The position numbers and the translations under genes were made by a program. Positions 1-5,876 of a stretch of DNA of 6,269 bases are shown here, one piece after another. The stretch's first letter is position 1. Every line of letters starts with the position of its first letter. The stretch is from Verrucomicrobiia bacterium. GTDB taxonomy: Bacteria; Verrucomicrobiota; Verrucomicrobiia; Opitutales; Opitutaceae. The notes beneath the pieces were generated by a model, which made no database searches, had not been told where the DNA came from, and worked only from the letters and a program-made list of their open reading frames with translations. Where the stretch lies: NCBI GenBank assembly GCA_030424825.1, contig JAUHWE010000299.1:1-6269 (forward strand), given 5' to 3'.

Positions 1-1914
1 GAAGGAAACCATCTGCCGGCGCCCGATGATGGGCTGGTCATTTCCATTCACGACTACAAACCCATCGATGTCGTTCACCGACTGATCGATCTCCAACTGG
101 ATCACATCATTGGGCCCGATGAGCGGCTTCACCTTCAGCTCGATGGCGATGTCCTGGTACTGAACCGTCTCCCTCACCGACGTGCTCAAAGTATTGTCAG
201 TGGTTGTGCCCGTGACGATGGGTCGCTGCTGACCCACGGTGAATGTGGCTTCCTGATTATGGGTCGTTAGCAATGTCGGTATCGATAGGATACGCACGTT
301 GCTGTTTTTCTCAGCCGCCGACAAAATTGCGTCGAAGCTAAGATTCGAGATGACACCCGTAGTGGCGTCTAGGTTAAACTCCACGTTATTAGCTCCGATT
401 CCCAGAAGATTGAGCCCTTGCAATTTGGTAATGTTAGATTCTCCCGCCGCTTCGTTTTGCGTGTAGGTCCCTGAAATCTCGTCCATACCGCGATTGGAAT
501 CCTTGTCCAAGTTCACTTCCGCGATGATCACTTCGATTCGTACTTGCGGGAGCAGGACATCGATCTTGGCGATTAGCTCGGTCATCAAGTCCAGATCGCT
601 GCGCGTGCCGGAGATAATGAGGGAGTTACTGCGCTCGTCCGCCTCGATAGTCATGAACTCGCTAAACTGGCTGTCCCGCTCATCCAGAGTGGTGCTGACC
701 GCGTTGCGGACCTGCTGCTGCAGAGGCTGGTTGCCCTGCAAGAGCTGGCGGCCGTTCTGGCTCACACTCTGGTTTGCTCGGGGGTTCTGCTGCTGACGGT
801 TCTGGTTGGCGTTGGCCTGGGAGCGGTCCCCTGTTTCCGCCGAGGTGGAGCCGCTCACGAAACTGCTCAGCAGTCCCGCCACTTCGGTCGCTTGAGCGTG
901 ATTGAGAATGATGACTTCAATGCGGGTCGCGGGGTCGGACTTGATATCCAGTTTTTCGATAATCTCGTCGAAAAACACGATATTGGACGGCTCCGTCATT
1001 ATGATGATCTGATTCGTTCGATCGTCTGAAGCGATGGCTGTATTTGACCCAAATAGAATCTGGCTGGGGATCGCGCCTTCTCCCACCGGCGCGGCATTGA
1101 CCGTAGGTCGCGGAGGCTGATCGTTCCCGGCATTCTGGGCACCCCGGCCTTGATTTCGATTATTTCCATTCGATCCAGAATTTGACTGTTCACCAAAATT
1201 CGCTCTCGCCGCATCGATTAATCCCTGCATTTGCTCCGCCACTTCACTCGCTTGAGCGTACTGCAAGGTATAGAATTGCGTCTTCACATTGAGACGACTC
1301 GGTTTATCCACTTCGGAAACGACATACTCCAAGCGCTGGAGATTGCTAATCGTATCCGTCACCAATACGGCGTTGGAGTTCTGAAACGGAATAATCGTGC
1401 TGAATCCGGGACTCAAAAACTGCTGTATCTGAGACTGGAAAGTCTGTGAATCCAAATACTGAAGTCGAAACAGTTTGCTCACGACTTTCCCACTCGGCTG
1501 TCGATCCAGCAGTGTATCCACTTCCAGTTCGGGCGCCTCGGTGCGAATGGTGTTGATTGCCACCACTTTGAGAAACTTATCCCCGAGCGGGGTCACCCCA
1601 ATGCCATTGATGCTCAGTAGACTTTCGATTGCGAGAATCGCTTCATCGAGCGTCATGTCCCCTCGGCTATCAAAGGTGAACTCCGGAGTAGGCAGGGCTT
1701 GCGGGCGAATCACAGACCGGCCCGTCAGCGTCTCTAAGTAATGGAGAACGCCCACAAGGGGCTCTCCTCTGAAAAGAATTCTTACGGGATCGTCCTCAGC
1801 CGCATTGACCACGGGAGGAGGTGTGTCTTGACCCATTCCATTTGGGGACAGAAACCCCAAACTGATCAATAGAGATAGGGCGACAAAATTCGCTTTTCGT
1901 ATCCAATAATTCAT
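1..1914 (-). CDS. gspD: Type II secretion system secretin GspD (3' end beyond window)
   Basis: Outer-membrane secretin, the multimeric gate through which folded periplasmic proteins leave the cell. The frame is open from an ATG at 1914 to the left edge, giving 638 residues with no stop; the C-terminus is missing. Residues 1-31 look like a Sec signal peptide (WIRK, then a hydrophobic FVALSLLISLGFL core), with no lipobox cysteine. Approximate domains: N0 43-120, N1 140-203, N2 204-330, N3 331-455, secretin domain from 457. Secretin hallmarks are RILSIPTLLTTHNQEATFTVG (541-561, split here as RILSIPTLL and NQEATFTVG) and YQDIAIELKVKP (586-597), where the Gly usual in this motif is Ala590. N2 and N3 each carry an Asn/Gln-rich insertion. 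The ATG overlaps the gspM stop as ATGA and has no clear Shine-Dalgarno, so translational coupling is likely. A type IV pilus PilQ is less likely, because pseudopilin and GspK/L/M genes precede it. Confidence 0.95.
   Translation of the reverse strand, partial: MNYWIRKANFVALSLLISLGFLSPNGMGQDTPPPVVNAAEDDPVRILFRGEPLVGVLHYLETLTGRSVIRPQALPTPEFTFDSRGDMTLDEAILAIESLLSINGIGVTPLGDKFLKVVAINTIRTEAPELEVDTLLDRQPSGKVVSKLFRLQYLDSQTFQSQIQQFLSPGFSTIIPFQNSNAVLVTDTISNLQRLEYVVSEVDKPSRLNVKTQFYTLQYAQASEVAEQMQGLIDAARANFGEQSNSGSNGNNRNQGRGAQNAGNDQPPRPTVNAAPVGEGAIPSQILFGSNTAIASDDRTNQIIIMTEPSNIVFFDEIIEKLDIKSDPATRIEVIILNHAQATEVAGLLSSFVSGSTSAETGDRSQANANQNRQQQNPRANQSVSQNGRQLLQGNQPLQQQVRNAVSTTLDERDSQFSEFMTIEADERSNSLIISGTRSDLDLMTELIAKIDVLLPQVRIEVIIAEVNLDKDSNRGMDEISGTYTQNEAAGESNITKLQGLNLLGIGANNVEFNLDATTGVISNLSFDAILSAAEKNSNVRILSIPTLLTTHNQEATFTVGQQRPIVTGTTTDNTLSTSVRETVQYQDIAIELKVKPLIGPNDVIQLEIDQSVNDIDGFVVVNGNDQPIIGRRQMVSF
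876..900. repeat. Internal repeat copy in gspD N3 domain
   Basis: This 25-base segment matches 1236-1260 at 22 of 25 positions. On the coding strand it encodes HAQATEVAG at the first helix of the N3 domain. It is the counterpart of YAQASEVAE in N2, so it marks homologous positions in two related ring domains rather than a mobile or regulatory repeat. Confidence 0.7.
1236..1260. repeat. Internal repeat copy in gspD N2 domain
   Basis: Partner of the segment at 876-900, with three mismatches in 25 bases. It encodes YAQASEVAE at the first helix of the N2 domain (residues 219-227). The two copies lie 360 bases apart and in the same reading frame. Confidence 0.7.
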
Positions 1915-2483
1915 GGTGTGTATTCGATGGATTTCAATTCTAGCTTCACATCGAGAAATTCCGGGGTCCGACGCTGCGCCTGAATCGTAATCTGACGCAA
2001 GCTGACATAGGGTAAATTCGTTTTGATCTCATTCGTAAACTCAATGAGCCGGTTGTAGTTCGCTTTTCCAAGATCGATGGTAAAGGTATGGAAGGTCAGC
2101 GGGTTGCCGACACTCGATTTAGGAGAATTGATCTTAAAATCCCCAAAGCCATATTTTCGTATCAAGTCGTCGATACGCGCATTAACCTCATTCACAGAGG
2201 GAAGTTCGCCCAGATTGATGTCCTGGATCAGACTGTTGTACTCGTCTGCAGTGATGCCCTGCTGAGCCAGGTAGTCTCCCTGGTCTTTCGCGGCGCTGTT
2301 TGCGACCTTTATATCGAACCGGGCTGCCCCATGCCGCTCGATCTGAAAGGAGAACCAAACCCCCAGCAACGCGCCGATAAACAGGACTGTCAGCGCCTTT
2401 TCGCGCATGGACAGCCGAAAAAAGCGGACGCGCAAAAAGGCCACCCAATACTGGAAATCGTTCTTGATACTCGCGCTAGCCAT
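1911..2483 (-). CDS. gspM: Type II secretion system protein GspM (inner-membrane platform)
   Basis: Bitopic inner-membrane protein of 190 residues, close to the usual GspM size. It partners GspL in the assembly platform. A short cytoplasmic N-terminus ends in a basic FRLSMREKA segment (22-30), resembling the 'RE' motif before the membrane helix in GspM proteins. One transmembrane helix follows at about 30-48. The periplasmic part starts with a predicted helical stretch (about 58-112) and ends in an alternating beta/alpha region (about 115-188) consistent with the ferredoxin-like fold of GspM and PilO. The ATG overlaps the end of gspL by 8 nt and is preceded by a textbook ribosome binding site; the stop overlaps the gspD start. 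GspM sequences diverge strongly, so the name rests on size, topology and position between gspL and gspD. A PilO-like name would describe the same fold. Confidence 0.85.
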   Translation of the reverse strand: MASASIKNDFQYWVAFLRVRFFRLSMREKALTVLFIGALLGVWFSFQIERHGAARFDIKVANSAAKDQGDYLAQQGITADEYNSLIQDINLGELPSVNEVNARIDDLIRKYGFGDFKINSPKSSVGNPLTFHTFTIDLGKANYNRLIEFTNEIKTNLPYVSLRQITIQAQRRTPEFLDVKLELKSIEYTP

Positions 2484-3684
2484 TGCTCGCTACCTCCTTG
2501 CTCGAATCACGGCTTGAAAACGAGCCTCTCTTGAAGTTCAGAAATGCAGTAAACGTCGCCCCACCCGGCCGACTTTGGATATTCTCCAGCTCGACCGTCT
2601 CGATTTTGACAAAGCGTTCCAGTCGGGCTTTGAACTGGTTGACTTGCCCATTGCTCGTCGCATTGGCAAAGACTTTCAGACTATTGGTCCCGTTGGTCTC
2701 CACCTTGGTAAACCAAACGGCATCCGTGAGAAACGGCTGTATGGCCACCAGCATGTCGAACGGCACCAGGTCGGAATCCGCAAAACTTTTGAGTTCGTTA
2801 ATGGTAATTTGCTGGGAGACAATGCGCTCCACAATAGGCGCCTGCTCCGTATTCCAGTCTTGGCGCAAATTTAGATAGGCGCGCTCCCCAAACCACAACA
2901 GCTCCCCAAATACTAAAAGCGCCAAAGCCGCAGCCAGACCGAGCACGACTCGCCAAATGATGACGTTTCGCTGCTCCTCCTGCTTCGCCTGCTCGATACT
3001 CTCGGGATCCCGCAGATCCATACTCCACAAGACTTCGCGGTCAATTCGAACGGTAATGGGTTTGCCTGCTTCCGTCGCCTGAAGCTCGAATTTCTTCTTC
3101 TCAATTGTGATGGTAGTACCCGCATTCCAGATACGCGGAGTCCTATCGCCGATTCGGCCTTCCAATCGTCCCGTGATTACGTCCAAGTCATCACTGGCAG
3201 GACGAACGGTTCCATCTTCGGATTGTTCCCGAGGGAAAGACTCGAAGTAGCAAGGCAGTTCCGATTGAGCGTCGAATTCGAAATAGGTGATTGACGAACT
3301 AGAGACGAGTAAGAGCGGCGTACCGGATTCCCCTTTTCCCGCCAGTACCCCGATACTAAATTCCGGAATAACGACTTCCTGCGTTTGCCAGTTCGATATT
3401 TCGGCATTGTCAAACGACCGCCTGTATCCAGAATATATAAACGCGAATTGCTTCGAACTATCGACACAGAATCCGAACTGAAGATGCTCGAGCGGGAACG
3501 GCGACATTCCTTCCAGCTGAAGCTGCAAAAAGCTTTCCCGCTCACTATCGGCCACATCGGCGGGAATCTCCACTCGGCGGCAAAAGAATACATGACCCGG
3601 TGCAGTAGAGACCTGCATCGTCATCATTCTATCGTTTTCTGGCTTAGTAAGTGATTCTGGCACAACGGTTATTCTGTCGATCAA
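2476..3684 (-). CDS. gspL: Type II secretion system protein GspL (inner-membrane platform, TTG start)
   Basis: Bitopic inner-membrane protein of 402 residues, the usual GspL length. It binds the GspE ATPase in the cytoplasm and GspM in the membrane and periplasm. Residues 1 to about 235 form the cytoplasmic region, presumably the degenerate actin/PilM-like domain; the segment QLEGMSPFPLEHLQFGF (56-72, approximate) fits this family. A transmembrane helix lies at about 241-265 (VIIWRVVLGLAAALALLVF). The periplasmic part has a helix (270-300) then a small alpha/beta domain (310-387) resembling GspL and PilN. The C-terminal 15 residues are polar and probably disordered. The chosen start is TTG at 3684, which shares TTGA with the gspK stop. 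ATG codons at 3627, 3624 and 3618 would give a product 19-22 residues shorter, but none has a clear ribosome binding site. Neighbours gspK and gspM support the assignment. Confidence 0.88.
   Translation of the reverse strand: MIDRITVVPESLTKPENDRMMTMQVSTAPGHVFFCRRVEIPADVADSERESFLQLQLEGMSPFPLEHLQFGFCVDSSKQFAFIYSGYRRSFDNAEISNWQTQEVVIPEFSIGVLAGKGESGTPLLLVSSSSITYFEFDAQSELPCYFESFPREQSEDGTVRPASDDLDVITGRLEGRIGDRTPRIWNAGTTITIEKKKFELQATEAGKPITVRIDREVLWSMDLRDPESIEQAKQEEQRNVIIWRVVLGLAAALALLVFGELLWFGERAYLNLRQDWNTEQAPIVERIVSQQITINELKSFADSDLVPFDMLVAIQPFLTDAVWFTKVETNGTNSLKVFANATSNGQVNQFKARLERFVKIETVELENIQSRPGGATFTAFLNFKRGSFSSRDSSKEVASNG
2492..2499 (-). promoter_or_regulatory. Strong Shine-Dalgarno for gspM
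   Basis: On the minus strand the sequence reads AAGGAGGT, then AGCGAGCA, then the ATG at 2483. This is a full match to the anti-Shine-Dalgarno consensus at a good distance. It lies inside the 3' end of gspL and fixes the gspM start. It is by far the best ribosome binding site in the window. Confidence 0.9.
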
Positions 3685-4718
3685 GTCGGATTGGCGTTAT
3701 TCATACCGGGCTCTTCCCTAAGCTCAAGGAAAACGAACGGATATTCGAGATCTCCGGTTTCACCATTTTCTGTGGTCTCCGTATCAGTGCTGAAGGTTCC
3801 AATCAAACTATACGAACTTCCACTTTCCTGCACGGTAACTTTCACAGTTAAGACACTTATTTGTTGCGTAATTGGAACGCCCCGCCCGATTTCGCCGATC
3901 ACATCGGTCATTTCCCCCGAGTTCGCAAAATAGTTGTCGTCGGATGTCCCCGCTTCCCCGTCAAGGCCCGCCAGGTAGTCCTGAATCGTCTCAACTTGGA
4001 TTTCGTTCAGCCCCGCCAGGGATTGGAGGGCGAGCGGGGATGCGGAGTTAACATTCATTTGCAGTACCGGATGGTACGTCACCACCTCGGACAATCGTCT
4101 AAAATTGTCGTTCGGAAAGCCGTTCTCATCGAAAAATTGGTCTTTGAAGCCAATGATCGAAGAGAGCTCATCCAAAGACCGGAGCGGCGCGTTGGACGGG
4201 TGCATTTCCAAATCCGTCGTGCTGTACTCCCTCGACTCGGCACCGTCGATTCGGGCTTCATCGTCTTCGTCGATCCAGTCGAGGAGCGTGTTCGTCAGTG
4301 TCTGGCTCACATCCAGATCAAAGTCCATTTCGTCGAACAGCAGAAAAAGGGAGCCTTCATCGAGCTCATTGATGCTGAGCTTCGAGGATTCGTCGATGAA
4401 CTCGAAGGTCACGTTCATCCCTTCTGGAACTTCGATCTTCGAGTAGTCGAGAGGATCGCCCCAACCTTGAGCGGGGGCATAGATCGCGTTGTCGATCGCT
4501 TTCACATCCGCCAAAACCGCGACCGCGACTTCGAGCATTGACCAAGCCTGCAGTCTCAATCGGGTTCGCTCGACATAATACCCCTCACCCTGCACTTCCA
4601 CCTGAGCCCGCTCGACGAATTTCGTCAGCACGTAGCTCACCACGATGATGAGAACGAGCACCATCAAAAGAATGGAGCCCTTATTTGAGCGATGTCGGCT
4701 TGGGTTCAGTCGTTTCAT
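3681..4718 (-). CDS. gspK: Minor pseudopilin GspK
   Basis: The largest minor pseudopilin (345 residues, normal for GspK), expected to cap the pseudopilus tip in a GspI-J-K complex. The prepilin leader is RHRSNKG with cleavage after Gly14, followed by a hydrophobic helix SILLMVLVLIIVVSYVL (15-31). Position +5 of the mature protein is Met rather than Glu, as is normal for GspK. Family landmarks follow: KLSINELDEG (113-122), a WIDEDDEARIDGAE block (148-161) with Y165, the N176-to-L185 segment with SLDEL, and NVNSASPLALQSL (222-234), where the alpha domain resembles a helix-hairpin-helix fold. An acidic loop DGEAGTSDD (253-261) may bind calcium. The ATG lies 2 nt after the gspJ stop without a good ribosome binding site, suggesting coupling. 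The stop overlaps the gspL start. Confidence 0.94.
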   Translation of the reverse strand: MKRLNPSRHRSNKGSILLMVLVLIIVVSYVLTKFVERAQVEVQGEGYYVERTRLRLQAWSMLEVAVAVLADVKAIDNAIYAPAQGWGDPLDYSKIEVPEGMNVTFEFIDESSKLSINELDEGSLFLLFDEMDFDLDVSQTLTNTLLDWIDEDDEARIDGAESREYSTTDLEMHPSNAPLRSLDELSSIIGFKDQFFDENGFPNDNFRRLSEVVTYHPVLQMNVNSASPLALQSLAGLNEIQVETIQDYLAGLDGEAGTSDDNYFANSGEMTDVIGEIGRGVPITQQISVLTVKVTVQESGSSYSLIGTFSTDTETTENGETGDLEYPFVFLELREEPGMNNANPT

Positions 4719-4720
4719 TC

Positions 4721-5401
4721 TCAGAAAAAAGGCACCCCATTGAAAAGAACAGGCAAGACGATCTGGCGTTTTTCCTCCCGGCCTTCGTATTCGAAGACGA
4801 TTTCAATTCGCTGTGGCAAGAGGAACTGGCCATCGGCTTCCTTGGTCGGCTCGTCTTCAACCTCCCATTCCGCATCTTCGTCCTCTGCATCTATATAGTA
4901 GTACTTAATATCCGTAACGAAAGGGGATATGAGGGTTTTCCGTGGTTCCTCCTCCTCAAAATCCGTTTCCAGTCGCGACCGCCAAAGCAGGTAAAGCCCT
5001 TCGTCACGATCTAGCTCAAGCGAGCAAACGACATGGGGCAACGGCGTATCCGGCCAGACCAGAACACCCGGACTCTTTTCCAGTTCAAAGGTAAGCAATT
5101 GTTGATTCTCGTAAGCCCTGCCACCGCGACTGGACCAGTAGATGGGGGATTGGGCTTCCCCTGCCGGCATCTTCCATCCCGACTTCTGCACTGATTGCTC
5201 TAAAAATCTGGATACACCTCTTACATGTTTTTGAAAAAGCCATACATTTGCGCCCTTCCCCCAAAGCTCCCCAAGGGCAAAGACAAAGGCCGTGGCGGCG
5301 ACTAGCAAAGCCGAGCCCATAAACACAGCGAACATCACTTCCAGCAAAGTAAACCCTTTGCGAGACCGGAGCGTGCGTCTTCGTTGCGTTCCAAGACTCA
5401 T
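4721..5401 (-). CDS. gspJ: Minor pseudopilin GspJ
   Basis: Minor pseudopilin of 226 residues, expected to sit at the pseudopilus tip with GspI and GspK after processing by the prepilin peptidase GspO. The leader is basic (QRRRTLRSRKG) with cleavage after Gly16 and N-methylation predicted on Phe17. The mature N-terminus FTLLEVMFAVF has the conserved Glu at +5 (Glu21), and the helix continues to about residue 47. The soluble domain is a beta-rich pseudopilin fold with EGLYLLWRS (134-142) and the terminal strands RIEIVFEYEGREEKRQIVLPV (198-218, read as RIEIVFEYEG plus QIVLPV). A strongly acidic stretch occupies about 170-189. Gene order I-J-K and the size support GspJ over GspI or GspH. The ATG follows the gspI stop by 4 nt, with only a weak purine-rich site upstream. 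Confidence 0.92.
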   Translation of the reverse strand: MSLGTQRRRTLRSRKGFTLLEVMFAVFMGSALLVAATAFVFALGELWGKGANVWLFQKHVRGVSRFLEQSVQKSGWKMPAGEAQSPIYWSSRGGRAYENQQLLTFELEKSPGVLVWPDTPLPHVVCSLELDRDEGLYLLWRSRLETDFEEEEPRKTLISPFVTDIKYYYIDAEDEDAEWEVEDEPTKEADGQFLLPQRIEIVFEYEGREEKRQIVLPVLFNGVPFF

Positions 5402-5405
5402 GCGA

Positions 5406-5876
5406 CTACTCTAGACCCGTCTGTTTTGCGAGGAGTCGGTCGCGTGTTTCCGCCCTCAGTTCTGCCCGCTCTACCGGGTCCGACCAAGTGGGGCGTGTCA
5501 GATAATGAACCTCCTCCACTTCCTTCATCTCGTCCTTTTCCTTGTCCAGAATCGTTATGAGCAGACGCGTCTTGAAGAGATCCGCAACTAAGGTCGGTTC
5601 ATACTCAACTTTCCAGGACGCTTCGCCATGGCTTCCGGTAAAGACCTCTCCACCCTCTTCTAGATCCTCGATCAGTACGCTCGAAAACGCCGCCAATCGA
5701 ATCATCGACAGATCTTGCTCGTAGGCTTGGTCGACTTGGATGGCCGCGATTGCGTTGATGATATTCAGATATGACGCCGTGAAGGTCGTGACCGCGACCC
5801 CGAACAAGGCAAGCGCCAGCATCACTTCGATTATCGTGAAGCCTCGCTGTCCCTTCCACTTCGATCGACTCCTCAT
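5406..5876 (-). CDS. gspI: Minor pseudopilin GspI
   Basis: Minor pseudopilin of 156 residues that is thought to nucleate the I-J-K tip complex. The leader MRSRSKWKGQRG is basic, with cleavage after Gly12. The mature sequence FTIIEVMLALALFGVAVTTF has Glu at +5 (Glu17) and a hydrophobic helix to about residue 45. The region EASWKVEYEPT (85-95) fits the GspI beta-sheet. The charged C-terminal tail (about 130-156) makes it somewhat longer than the roughly 120-130 residue members I know. The frame extends to a TTG at 5915, but the ATG at 5876 is chosen for three reasons: it shares ATGA with the gspH stop, it has a GGAGAAAG ribosome binding site at proper spacing, and it gives a short basic leader typical of pseudopilins. 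Confidence 0.92.
   Translation of the reverse strand: MRSRSKWKGQRGFTIIEVMLALALFGVAVTTFTASYLNIINAIAAIQVDQAYEQDLSMIRLAAFSSVLIEDLEEGGEVFTGSHGEASWKVEYEPTLVADLFKTRLLITILDKEKDEMKEVEEVHYLTRPTWSDPVERAELRAETRDRLLAKQTGLE

Noticed and set aside
494..796. A plus-strand open frame rich in Ser, Arg and Leu
   Set aside because: It is antisense to the N3 and secretin domains of gspD; its composition is the mirror of the coding strand there.
2088..2534. A 148-codon plus-strand open frame opposite gspM and the end of gspL
   Set aside because: No domain, no ribosome binding site that stands out, and complete overlap with well-supported genes on the other strand.
3861..4541. A 226-codon plus-strand open frame antisense to gspK
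   Set aside because: It lies wholly opposite gspK, which has clear family motifs and fits the operon. The frame product is rich in Arg, Val and Phe with no recognisable domain, as expected of an antisense shadow.
5402..5405. Internal promoter or terminator at gene junctions
   Set aside because: Junctions are 2-4 nt gaps or overlaps; I found no convincing hairpin with a T-run and no clear -35/-10 pair.
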